A DNA stretch of 14,512 nucleotides from JBPEXY01 sp052031065 (lineage in GTDB: Bacteria; Pseudomonadota; Gammaproteobacteria; Immundisolibacterales; Immundisolibacteraceae), in the NCBI GenBank assembly GCA_052031065.1, contig JBPEXY010000267.1, positions 1-14,512 of the forward strand. The letters run 5' to 3'. Shown piece by piece: positions 6,227 to 12,823 of this stretch. A program made the translations under genes and the position numbers. Positions within the stretch are counted from its first letter, which is position 1, and every line of letters starts with the position of its first letter. The notes under the pieces were generated by a model, which was given only the letters and a program-made list of their open reading frames with translations, made no database searches and was not told the origin of the DNA.

Positions 6227-8633
6227 CCTGATGCTCCGCAAAATAATCATCCAGTCGGGCAAACCATTCGTCATGAATGGTCTGATCGATAAAAAGATCA
6301 ACCAGGCCAGCCGCTCGCTGAACGCGCACATGGTCAATCAAAAATGCATAGACTGCGCTGGCCGCCCGCTGTCCAGCGGATAATGCGGCACTCTGCGCAT
6401 CCAGCAGATCGATTAGTGCCACTGTTCCGCGTTCGTAACCGCTGGTCACCAGCTCCAGATTGCGTTGCGCCGCGAGCCTGGCGTCTTCGGCCAGGCTGAT
6501 ACCGGCGAACGAAGCCGCCGAATCCTGTAATGCCGAACGGATGTTCTGCTCGATACGTTGCGCCAGCGCCGCGCGCTGCTCGGCCAGCTGCCGCTCGCGG
6601 AAGCTCACCTCCGCAAGTTCGGCACGCCGCCGGCCACCGGTAAACAAGGGTAATTGTGCGGAAAGCCCAACCTGCCAGTCAGTTTCATTGGCACCGCGTG
6701 CCGGTGCGGGTATGCCCCCGGGCCCAACGCCCCCTCCCGAACCCCCGAGCTGTTCCACAAGCCCCGAACGCAGTTCCAGCTCTGGCCACCAGAATGATCT
6801 TTTGGAGGCCAGCTTTAAACGTCCCTGCGCACTGACACGGGCATCCAGAAGCGCCAGTTCCGGCGCTGCCAACAGACCATTTTCAACCACATAATTTCGA
6901 AATACCGCGAACGTTTGAGGGTCACGTACATAACGGAAAAAGCGCATGTCAGCGACCACCAGATTTTTGTCTGAAAAGTCCGCCTCCTCGACATCAAACC
7001 GCGTCTCCAGAGGCTGGCGGAGGAGCCGGTTTAACGCCATTTCAGCCTGATAACGTATGGCCTGGATATCCAGCAACCGCTGCCGTGCTGTGGCCAGTTC
7101 ACTCTGCCAGCGGTAGACCTCTCCCGGCCCGGAGTAACCGACCGACTCTCTGACCTGCGCCCGCCTTAGATTGGCACGGGTAATGCGCAGGTTCTGCTGC
7201 TCAATGCGCTCACTGCTGCGAACCGAGAGCAGGTCGAGATAGGCAACTGCAGTTTCAGCAGCGATGTTCTGGCGCTGCGTTTCCCGGTCTTCCAGTCTGG
7301 CAACCTGCTCCAGTTGCGCAACGTCCCATAACGCTCTGACCCGCTCGGAGAACAGGGTTTGTGTAAATTCCAGCTGCGCAGTGGAGCGCCTGCGCTCTAT
7401 TGCTCCGCCGCTGGTCGCGGCGCGATCACTGTCGATCTGATCCCGTGCCAGACGCAGGCCAAACTGAGGCAACAGGGCAGCCCGTGCCTGCTCTACCTGC
7501 GCTTCACCCGCTGCCACCTGCAAATCCGCCACCCGTAAATCCAGGTTAGCCTCCAGTGACCGGCGAATCGCACTGGCCATGTCCCAGCGCTGACCCTGCT
7601 GCTCAGGGTGAAGATTCAGCAGCTCTGCTTCGGCCATGACCTGCCAGTCAGGCCACTGCCTGATTATCCTTCCGGTCGCCATGTTGATGGTAAGCTGATC
7701 ACGAATACGAAATAGCTGCGCATCGCGCCGCAGGGTCTCTCCAGCAACCACCAGCTCGATATTAAGCGCTACCCGCCGGGCCCGTCGCAGCAGTTCGCTT
7801 TGGGGACTCATACCGGCGTAAAAACCCCTTTCAACATCACTGACACCGGTGAGTGAAAAACTGGCTAACCCGCGTTGCGCCAACGCTTCGGCCAGTGCAG
7901 ACATCTGCTCAACATCAAGATGCGCAAGGGCATCGACCAGAACGCCATCAACATCGGCCTCCAGCGCGGTCAGCGACCGTTGCCAGTCAACGCCCACCGG
8001 CACCAATTGCAGGGAGAGAAACAGGGACTCAGCGAGTCGGTCGAGCCGCGCTGCCAGGCCAGGCAGGTTTTCCACAACATCCCGCTGAAGCAGCAGCGCA
8101 AAGCGCTCGCCACCAACCACCTCCTGAAACCTCAGCAGCGCCTGTTCAAGATAGTCGGCGGTCAGCACATAACTCAGATTGGTAGTCGAGTCGTGCGCTG
8201 CGTTGACAACCGCCGGTGCATGAAACGGGTCGCTAAGGTCGGCAATGATCACCGGTTTTGAAAAACTGGCTTTACGCAGCGCGACCTCTCCAGACACCGC
8301 GCCGGTCACCAAAATCAAATCGATCACCGGGTCTGCCAGCAGACGCTCGAGACCCTCATTGGCTTGCTGACGATCCCAGCCAGCATGCACGCGATGGTTC
8401 GCCGAGTGAATCACCTGATGGGTTTCACTCAGTAACACACCCAGTTCGCTGATGACCAGTTGATCGTCAAGCAGCCCGGGGCGCAGTCGCTGTGTTTCAG
8501 TCCGGTCGGTGACCACCCCGATGACCAGGGTCTGCATATTCGCCAGTGCCGAGGTGTGCAGCGCTGACAGCGCATTAATCAGCACCAGCAGTAGCAAATT
8601 TCTCCTCAGGCTGTTCACCTTTACGCCCTTCAT
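6207..8633 (-). CDS. TolC-family outer-membrane channel fused to an N-terminal periplasmic substrate-binding-like domain
   Basis: The product is about 808 residues, roughly twice a normal TolC/OprM. Residues 1-31 are a Sec signal peptide (basic start, hydrophobic core, cleavage near SALA). Residues about 35-338 look like a type-I periplasmic binding protein of the ABC_sub_bind type: TLVIGVVTD at the start, the LILVTGAVSGEVAL and KPVIIADLSDP strands, a VDGVLVDALAHL segment, and near the end the block RARRVALNIELVVAGE followed by LTINMATGR. Residues about 350-779 are a complete two-repeat outer-membrane efflux domain (QRWDMASAIRRSLEANLDLR, LPQFGLRLARD, later WQVGLSAQLPLFTGGRRR and YERGTVALIDLLDAQ), with a Gly-rich loop at about 630-647 that is probably extracellular. 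Coding is continuous, with no frameshift. ATG 8633 was chosen because it directly precedes the signal peptide; the frame stays open to 8741. The SD is weak, and a GTG five codons on is possible. First gene of the efflux operon. Confidence 0.9.
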   Translation of the reverse strand: MKGVKVNSLRRNLLLLVLINALSALHTSALANMQTLVIGVVTDRTETQRLRPGLLDDQLVISELGVLLSETHQVIHSANHRVHAGWDRQQANEGLERLLADPVIDLILVTGAVSGEVALRKASFSKPVIIADLSDPFHAPAVVNAAHDSTTNLSYVLTADYLEQALLRFQEVVGGERFALLLQRDVVENLPGLAARLDRLAESLFLSLQLVPVGVDWQRSLTALEADVDGVLVDALAHLDVEQMSALAEALAQRGLASFSLTGVSDVERGFYAGMSPQSELLRRARRVALNIELVVAGETLRRDAQLFRIRDQLTINMATGRIIRQWPDWQVMAEAELLNLHPEQQGQRWDMASAIRRSLEANLDLRVADLQVAAGEAQVEQARAALLPQFGLRLARDQIDSDRAATSGGAIERRRSTAQLEFTQTLFSERVRALWDVAQLEQVARLEDRETQRQNIAAETAVAYLDLLSVRSSERIEQQNLRITRANLRRAQVRESVGYSGPGEVYRWQSELATARQRLLDIQAIRYQAEMALNRLLRQPLETRFDVEEADFSDKNLVVADMRFFRYVRDPQTFAVFRNYVVENGLLAAPELALLDARVSAQGRLKLASKRSFWWPELELRSGLVEQLGGSGGGVGPGGIPAPARGANETDWQVGLSAQLPLFTGGRRRAELAEVSFRERQLAEQRAALAQRIEQNIRSALQDSAASFAGISLAEDARLAAQRNLELVTSGYERGTVALIDLLDAQSAALSAGQRAASAVYAFLIDHVRVQRAAGLVDLFIDQTIHDEWFARLDDYFAEHQDEVVFP

Positions 8634-8654
8634 CTTGAGTAAGTTATCACGCCG

Positions 8655-8667
8655 TAACCTGTGGTTA
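8655..8667. promoter_or_regulatory. short inverted repeat TAACC-N3-GGTTA, possible operator
   Basis: The perfect 5-bp arms TAACC (8655-8659) and GGTTA (8663-8667) are separated by TGT. The site lies 22-34 bp upstream of the efflux-operon start codon, where a repressor could block transcription or a leader element could act. The arms are short, so chance is possible and no regulator can be named. Confidence 0.25.
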
Positions 8668-8673
8668 ACACGC

Positions 8674-8700
8674 GCCGACCGCTGCGGGATCCGCGTCGGC
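8674..8700. promoter_or_regulatory. GC-rich interrupted stem-loop upstream of the efflux operon
   Basis: The outer arms GCCGAC (8674-8679) and GTCGGC (8695-8700) enclose inner arms GCGG and CCGC with a 3-base loop and a 4-base bulge (CGCT) on one side. On the minus strand this sits about 40-67 bases before the start codon, within the likely mRNA leader. There is no strong T-tract after it, so it is not an obvious intrinsic terminator. Confidence 0.3.
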
Positions 8701-8843
8701 TTTGAACGCTGAAGACCTGCAACGATCACCAACAGGACCATTACCTGAGGGGATACGTTTGCCCTGGCGGATTGGATCGCGCGACCTGCAAATTAAAACC
8801 CCTGATACAACATGGATCTGCTTGCCGTTGATCCCCGCCAAAG

Positions 8844-8868
8844 GGTGCAATCGCGGTTATCTTGCACC
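8844..8868. other. 7-bp perfect inverted repeat with 11-base loop
   Basis: GGTGCAA (8844-8850) pairs with TTGCACC (8862-8868). It lies in the long non-coding region upstream of the efflux operon, immediately after a purine-rich GGGGGAGG on the minus strand. The possible role is a protein-binding site or leader hairpin; nothing more can be claimed. Confidence 0.3.
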
Positions 8869-8937
8869 GTATCCTCCCCCTGACGGTAAAAAATATTCAG
8901 ACACTGGCCGCAGGTGGAAAGGGTTGACCGAGCTCTT

Positions 8938-8948
8938 CCCCCCCCCCC
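8938..8948. repeat. 11-base poly-C tract
   Basis: An uninterrupted run of eleven C on the plus strand (eleven G on the minus strand) in non-coding DNA about 305 bp upstream of the efflux operon. Runs of this length mutate by slippage and can also be miscounted in sequencing. There is no credible gene around it. Confidence 0.9.
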
Positions 8949-8983
8949 AACGGTTTCGACAGTGATGAGGTGCCCACTGTGAA

Positions 8984-9038
8984 GACCTTAAGTCAGAAGG
9001 TCACGCAGCAAACGTTTCAGTCGGTTGACCTTCTCAAC
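8984..9038. other. cluster of mutually exclusive hairpins
   Basis: AGAAGGTCA (8995-9003) can pair with TGACCTTCT (9026-9034), a perfect 9-bp stem with a 22-base loop. The same left arm can instead pair with GACCTT (8984-8989), a 6-bp stem with a 7-base loop. The right arm is also part of a GTTGA/TCAAC hairpin (9024-9038). Competing stems of this kind occur in regulatory leaders, but no gene or transcript start is evident here. Confidence 0.35.
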
Positions 9039-9098
9039 AACGAATCATTCTGCCTCACCAACAACCAGTAGCGCCCACCCTAGCCGGCCTGAAAAGTG

Positions 9099-9128
9099 TT
9101 GATAACGATAGATAAGGATCAGTTTAAT
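9099..9128 (+). promoter_or_regulatory. possible sigma70-type promoter on the plus strand
   Basis: TTGATA (9099-9104) and TTTAAT (9123-9128) are separated by 18 bp, each one or two bases from the consensus -35 and -10. Transcription would start near 9135 and run into the hairpin at 9180-9216; no plus-strand gene follows. This is a match by eye in AT-rich sequence, so chance is likely. Confidence 0.25.
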
Positions 9129-9179
9129 CGCGTTTTTATCAGCGCAAGCTTCTATCTCACCTGACAGACTTACCCACAC

Positions 9180-9216
9180 AAAAAAAGGCCGGCTGCTGTG
9201 AGGCAACCGGCCTTTT
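9180..9216 (-). terminator. intrinsic terminator of the oxidoreductase gene
   Basis: GGCCGG (9187-9192) pairs with CCGGCC (9207-9212). The stem is extended inward by TGC/GCA after one mismatch and outward by AAAA/TTTT. On the minus strand the hairpin is followed by seven T (complement of 9180-9186), 22 bp after the stop of the oxidoreductase gene. The plus strand has only TTTTC after the stem, so it may work weakly in both directions, but its main job fits the minus strand. Confidence 0.88.
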
Positions 9217-9238
9217 CAAAATCAAAGCGATGTAGCTG

Positions 9239-10267
9239 TTACAGAAAACTGTCGTAATGTATCTGCATGGGCGGCACCTGAGCATCGACTGCCGCCATCT
9301 GCATCACCGCATTGATCATTGGCGGCGGACCACAGGTATAAATCTCGTAGTCCGGCAAGCTCTCCTCGCCGATGGTCTCCCTGACCAGTTCATGGACAAA
9401 ACCGACAAAACCCTGCCAACCCGACTCACTGGCCATCTCGGGAACCGATACCGCCGGGTAGTAATGAAACCTTTCGCCAAACTCACCCAAGGCTTTTAGC
9501 TCCTCTTCTCCACAGAGGTCAGCCGGACCGCGCCCACCATAAAAGAGATGCACATTGACATTATTCATCCCCGCTTCAGCAGCGACACCACGAGCTATGG
9601 AAAGCATCGGCGCCAGTCCACTGCCGCCGCCAACGCAGATGATGTTGCGCGGCACATCGGTGCGCAGGTAAGCCATACCGTAGGGACCGTCGATTTCTAT
9701 CTCATCGCCCTCATTGAGTTTGAACAGGGCATTGGTCCCTTTACCATCGGGTACCAGACGGATAATAAACTCCCAATCACCGTCAGAGTTGTTCACGTTG
9801 GACATCGAATAAGCGCGCCCGCCCTCGACACCGGGCAGATTCAGCAGCGCATATTGACCAGCCTGAAAAGTTGAAAAGTTGTTGTCAGCCTTGAATCGAA
9901 ACTCGCGGATGTCGCTGGTGAGGTCTCGAATCATCTCCAGTTTGCCGGTGAAACGCTGTGGCGGGGTCCGCGGCACAAACTCATCCATGGTGATCATTTT
10001 GATCACGCTGTCGGCCTTTGGCCGGCACTGGCAGGCAAGCAGCTTGCCACGCTTCACATCACGTGGATTAAGACCTGGAGCCTCCTCCCACATATTCTCG
10101 ACCTCGCCCTCGACCAGCTCAAATTTACAGCTGCCACAACCACCCACATTACAATCATAGGAGAGGCCCAGCCCTGCGCGCTGACCACCACGTAGAATCG
10201 CGTCGTCGGCAGCACACTCAAATGTCTCCCCCGTTTGCTGGAGCTGTACCTTGAAGGTTGAAGTCAT
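9239..10267 (-). CDS. [2Fe-2S]-FAD-NAD(P)H oxidoreductase (oxygenase-reductase type)
   Basis: The product is 342 residues with the three-domain layout of MmoC/phenol-hydroxylase-reductase-type enzymes, which carry electrons from NAD(P)H through FAD and an iron-sulfur cluster to an oxygenase. Residues 1-95 are a plant-type ferredoxin domain with ligands Cys39, Cys44, Cys47 and Cys79 (YDCNVGGCGSCKF and LLACQC). Residues about 105-205 are the FAD domain with RAYS (151-154). The NAD(P) domain follows with ICVGGGSGLAP (210-220) and the late CGPPPM motif. I chose ATG 10267, preceded by AGGAG ten bases upstream; an in-frame TTG at 10288 lies upstream of that SD and is unlikely. The gene is monocistronic, with its own terminator. 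No oxygenase, coupling protein or degradation gene is adjacent, so its partner is unknown. Confidence 0.92.
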   Translation of the reverse strand: MTSTFKVQLQQTGETFECAADDAILRGGQRAGLGLSYDCNVGGCGSCKFELVEGEVENMWEEAPGLNPRDVKRGKLLACQCRPKADSVIKMITMDEFVPRTPPQRFTGKLEMIRDLTSDIREFRFKADNNFSTFQAGQYALLNLPGVEGGRAYSMSNVNNSDGDWEFIIRLVPDGKGTNALFKLNEGDEIEIDGPYGMAYLRTDVPRNIICVGGGSGLAPMLSIARGVAAEAGMNNVNVHLFYGGRGPADLCGEEELKALGEFGERFHYYPAVSVPEMASESGWQGFVGFVHELVRETIGEESLPDYEIYTCGPPPMINAVMQMAAVDAQVPPMQIHYDSFL

Positions 10268-10287
10268 TCCCTTTTTTCTCCTGATCA

Positions 10288-10313
10288 ATATCGCTTCTAA
10301 ATATCGCTTCTAA
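10288..10313. repeat. perfect 13-bp tandem duplication upstream of the oxidoreductase gene
   Basis: ATATCGCTTCTAA occurs twice back to back (10288-10300 and 10301-10313), just upstream of the ribosome-binding site of the oxidoreductase gene, so it should fall in its 5' untranslated leader or promoter. It may be a slippage duplication or a repeated binding site. Confidence 0.9.
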
Positions 10314-10477
10314 GTGGTTCTGGCGTTATAGAGGTGGTTACCGCCCGCCCAGATGATAATTCCGCGCCCGCCTGTCACCTCAGCGCTTGATGCCATATAC
10401 AGCGGCCCAAACGGTCATCGGCAAATTCTACCCGAAGCCCCGGCCACCCTAGAAGAGCCAGGAAGAATCTAGCCGAT

Positions 10478-11197
10478 TTAAAATTCTGCCTGTTGTAGCC
10501 AGCCACAGCCGGATTCACTCTGCTCATCAATCAGTTTCAAAAAAGCATCATGGGCTGCGCGCTCATCGTCGCTGGCGCGCACGACCGCCAACGCCTCTCT
10601 GTCACTCCCGATAAGCACAGGACTCTGGTTCTGCTGGTTATTGACCGTACGTTCCTGCTCATCCAGCAGCAACGACGCCTGGCCGCCGGTCATCGCCAGA
10701 TAAACGTCAGCAAGCAGCTCCGCATCTAACAGCGCACCATGAAGATCCCGCTGCGAGTTATCGATCTCGTAGCGTCTACAGAGGGCATCCAGCGTATTAC
10801 GCTGCCCCGGATGGTGATACCGGGCCAACTGCAGGGTATCGAGTACGCTACAACGTTCAGCAACCGGCGGCAGCGGCGACTCCAGCAGTGACAGCTCGTA
10901 GTCGATAAAACCGACATCAAACGGAGCGTTGTGGATGATCAGTTCGCTTTGGTCAATAAACGCAAGGAAATCACCCGCAATTTCGGCGAACAGCGGTTTG
11001 TCGGCAAGGAACTCATTGGTAATACCGTGGACTTCTACTGCCCCGCTATCAACTTCGCGGTCTGGGCGAATGTATTGATGGTAACGATGACGGGTCAGCC
11101 TCCTGTTAATCAGTTCAACACAACCAATCTCAATAATCCGGTGTCCATCCGCCGTAGACAGCCCGGTGGTTTCCGTGTCCAGTACCACTTGTCTCAT
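10478..11197 (-). CDS. dnaQ: DNA polymerase III epsilon subunit (3'-5' proofreading exonuclease)
   Basis: The 239-residue product matches the length of E. coli DnaQ (243). All catalytic positions of the DEDDh exonuclease are present: Asp7 and Glu9 in VLDTETTGLS, Asp94 in HNAPFDVGF, and His153 and Asp158 in HGALLDAELLADVY. QASLLL at 173-178 lies where E. coli epsilon has its beta-clamp-binding motif, and the remaining tail should be the segment that binds the polymerase subunit. The protein removes misincorporated bases during replication. The ATG has GGAG 8 bases upstream. It follows rnhA with a 21-bp gap on the same strand, so they are likely co-transcribed, unlike E. coli where the two are divergent. 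I saw no clear hairpin terminator after the stop. Confidence 0.97.
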   Translation of the reverse strand: MRQVVLDTETTGLSTADGHRIIEIGCVELINRRLTRHRYHQYIRPDREVDSGAVEVHGITNEFLADKPLFAEIAGDFLAFIDQSELIIHNAPFDVGFIDYELSLLESPLPPVAERCSVLDTLQLARYHHPGQRNTLDALCRRYEIDNSQRDLHGALLDAELLADVYLAMTGGQASLLLDEQERTVNNQQNQSPVLIGSDREALAVVRASDDERAAHDAFLKLIDEQSESGCGWLQQAEF

Positions 11198-11218
11198 GGT
11201 TAACTCTCCACCTGTATG

Positions 11219-11674
11219 CTATTGAACGGCACCCTGTTGCTGTAACACAACATCACAGCCACGATTGGCAAGCAGATCAGCGCGTTCATTTTCAGGGTGG
11301 CCAGCATGGCCTTTGACCCAGTGCCAGGTGACTTCATGTGGCTGCAGCAGCTGATCCAGCTGTTGCCATAAATCGACATTCTTCACCGGTTTCCTGCCGG
11401 CGGTACGCCAACCTCTTTTTTTCCACCCGGCCAACCACTCCTCAACACCCTGCAACACATACCGGGAGTCGGTGGTGATAATGAGCCGAGACGGCCGTTT
11501 AACCTGTTCGACGGCACGAATCACTGCGGTCATTTCCATGCGGTTATTGGTGGTCTCCAGCTCACCACCATAGAGTTCCTTTTCATGCTCACCAGAGCGC
11601 AGCAGCGCACCCCAGCCGCCCGGCCCCGGATTACCGCGACAGGCACCATCAGAAAATATTTCTATTGTTGTCAT
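11219..11674 (-). CDS. rnhA: ribonuclease HI
   Basis: RNase HI cleaves the RNA strand of RNA-DNA hybrids, removing primers and R-loops in the cytoplasm. The 151-residue product has the expected length (E. coli 155) and all catalytic acids: Asp9 (FSDGACRGNPGPGGWG), Glu47 (TTNNRMEMTA), Asp69 (TTDSRYV) and Asp133 (NERADLLAN), plus His123 in KGHAGHPENE. I chose ATG 11674 because MTTIEIFSDG matches the usual family N-terminus; an in-frame GTG at 11728 would add 18 unrelated residues. An AGGG lies close upstream. It sits between the yafS-like gene and dnaQ on the same strand. Confidence 0.97.
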   Translation of the reverse strand: MTTIEIFSDGACRGNPGPGGWGALLRSGEHEKELYGGELETTNNRMEMTAVIRAVEQVKRPSRLIITTDSRYVLQGVEEWLAGWKKRGWRTAGRKPVKNVDLWQQLDQLLQPHEVTWHWVKGHAGHPENERADLLANRGCDVVLQQQGAVQ

Positions 11675-11743
11675 CAGCCCTATTCGATTGTTTACGCAAA
11701 TCATAGCCAGCCACTGCCGGGGAATCACCGATACTGGTGACGT

Positions 11744-11759
11744 TGTCTGCGCACAGACA
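11744..11759. other. inverted repeat TGTCTG-N4-CAGACA in the yafS-rnhA gap
   Basis: Perfect 6-bp arms with loop CGCA, flanked after one mismatch by a CG/CG pair. It lies in the 139-bp gap between the methyltransferase stop and the rnhA start. No T-tract follows on the minus strand, so it is more likely an operator or RNA hairpin than a terminator. It does not match the LexA box. Confidence 0.35.
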
Positions 11760-11813
11760 TCGCCACAATAAAGCAGTAACTCTCAGTTCAAAAGCTTCTG
11801 CGGGACAGGCCGC

Positions 11814-12590
11814 TCAATTGCCATTGATCGCTCTGCTAACCCCCTCTCGGGCGGTCGTCGGCAGGGTGCGCAGACCGAGCTTCTCGACCGCCTTAAAATC
11901 GATTCCGACCGGGGTGACCCGGTAGGTTCGTTTGCGCGCCCGCAGCACGTAAAGCGCCCCGCGTTTGGGGATCAAACGCAGCCCAAGTCGATCCAGAAGC
12001 TCTGTTCTCCCCCGCCAGCGGGGGGACACAATTGGCGGACGAAAATAGTTGCTCACCTCTCGCTCCAGCTGCAGGTCAGACAACTCCAGTGCCTGCTTGA
12101 GCCGTCCCGCGCTGTGGCGATATCGTCCCCGGTCCTGACCCCGTGCGCGGGAAAGCAATCCAAACAGGCTGAAAGGGTTAAACCCTGCCACCACCAATTC
12201 ACCGTCGGCAACCAGAATTCGGGCCACTTCGTCAATCAGTGCAGCGGGTTTCGGCAGCCCCTCAAAAGTGTGCAAAAGAACCAGCGTATCAACCGAGGCT
12301 GTTCTCACTGGCAATTCCGGCAATCCGGTCATCGCGAATTTTTTACTGTCCAACGGGACGGATGGAGTAACGCCAAGATTGGCTACCGTGGCTCGCGGCA
12401 TCTCACTGGCAAGATCAATCGTCCCCAAAGGCCCCGGTAATTGCAGCGCAATCCCATCGCGCTGCAGGTCGAGCATCTGCAATACTTCGCGTTTCTCGAT
12501 CTCCCAGAGCTCCTCCCGCAACGAACGAGCGTATTGCTCTCGCAGTCCCGGTTCATCGTTGTTGGTGTGATTTGCGGAGGATGAACTCAT
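11814..12590 (-). CDS. yafS: YafS-like class I SAM-dependent methyltransferase
   Basis: The product is 258 residues. Position (upstream of rnhA and dnaQ, divergent from mltD) and sequence both fit the YafS group of class I methyltransferases, whose substrate is unknown to me. Recognisable parts are the ASVDTLVLLHTFEGLPKPAALIDEV segment (motif II and post-helix), the ILVADGELVVAGFNPFSLFGL strand-turn (about 125-145), and a C-terminal region with GALYVLRARKR. The glycine-rich SAM-binding motif I is weak: the expected place (about 47-60) reads IALQLPGPLGTIDLA rather than a clear GxGxG. The start ATG 12590 lacks an evident Shine-Dalgarno, and no ATG, GTG or TTG lies further upstream before the stop in this frame. 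The gene name rests mainly on synteny. Confidence 0.8.
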   Translation of the reverse strand: MSSSSANHTNNDEPGLREQYARSLREELWEIEKREVLQMLDLQRDGIALQLPGPLGTIDLASEMPRATVANLGVTPSVPLDSKKFAMTGLPELPVRTASVDTLVLLHTFEGLPKPAALIDEVARILVADGELVVAGFNPFSLFGLLSRARGQDRGRYRHSAGRLKQALELSDLQLEREVSNYFRPPIVSPRWRGRTELLDRLGLRLIPKRGALYVLRARKRTYRVTPVGIDFKAVEKLGLRTLPTTAREGVSRAINGN

Positions 12591-12786
12591 CGTCGGTTGA
12601 TAACCAAAGCCTGATTGATTCCATGGGTCTCTGTCGCTGAATTTCAGACGCCAGCGTGCCGCGCCAAGTCAAAACCCCTTTGACCCCATCGAAGTGGCAG
12701 GGAGCTCTCGTTCACCATCTCTGCAGCCGGCGAACATCATCAGTGAAAGAGCTGTCGCCAACCATTCAACCCGGTCTGCATAAGTA

Positions 12787-12805
12787 GATTACCTGAAGAT
12801 TACCT
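12787..12805. repeat. direct repeat GATTACCT spaced one helical turn
   Basis: GATTACCT occurs at 12787-12794 and 12798-12805, an 11-bp period. It is followed by an inverted CCTC/GAGG pair (12803-12806 and 12812-12815). Repeats on the same face of the helix between divergent genes could be a regulator site; the element is short. Confidence 0.4.
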
Positions 12806-12823
12806 CGATTAGAGGACTCGCAG

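Larger units (their letters stand above)
8634..9238. other. 605-bp non-coding region upstream of the efflux operon
   Basis: No convincing gene is visible here. The stretch holds the presumed control region and leader of the minus-strand efflux operon plus the terminator of the oxidoreductase gene. It contains two inverted repeats close to the operon start (8655-8667, 8674-8700), a hairpin at 8844-8868, an 11-C run (8938-8948), a set of competing hairpins at 8984-9038, and a possible plus-strand promoter (9099-9128). I could not find a minus-strand -35/-10 pair good enough to name as the operon promoter. No regulator gene adjoins the operon, so local control would have to come from a distant regulator or from RNA structure. 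Confidence 0.7.

Noticed and set aside
6227..6337. N-terminal extension of the adaptor gene
   Set aside because: It lies wholly within the TolC-like coding sequence and would bury the lipobox signal; the ATG at 6226 has a good SD.
6460..8452. Plus-strand ORFs opposite the TolC-fusion gene (Ser/Pro/Arg-rich)
   Set aside because: Composition is typical of the antisense of a GC-rich coding region; no independent support.
8634..8741. 36-codon upstream extension of the TolC-fusion gene
   Set aside because: It would place the signal peptide internally; ATG 8633 directly precedes a normal signal sequence.
8702..8965. 87-codon plus-strand ORF in the long non-coding region, crossing the poly-C tract
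   Set aside because: No Shine-Dalgarno at its start, no domain-like pattern, many Pro/Trp/Arg runs and it depends on the exact length of the C run; most likely chance.
10430..10500. Terminator hairpin after dnaQ
   Set aside because: Only short imperfect pairings (for example AGAAT/ATTCT spanning the stop codon) without a stable GC stem and T-tract.
11744..11759. LexA (SOS) box before rnhA
   Set aside because: The arms TGTCTG/CAGACA do not fit CTGT-N8-ACAG spacing.
12591..12700. In-frame upstream extension of the yafS-like gene
   Set aside because: The frame is open for about 25 codons before a TGA but has no ATG, GTG or TTG start.
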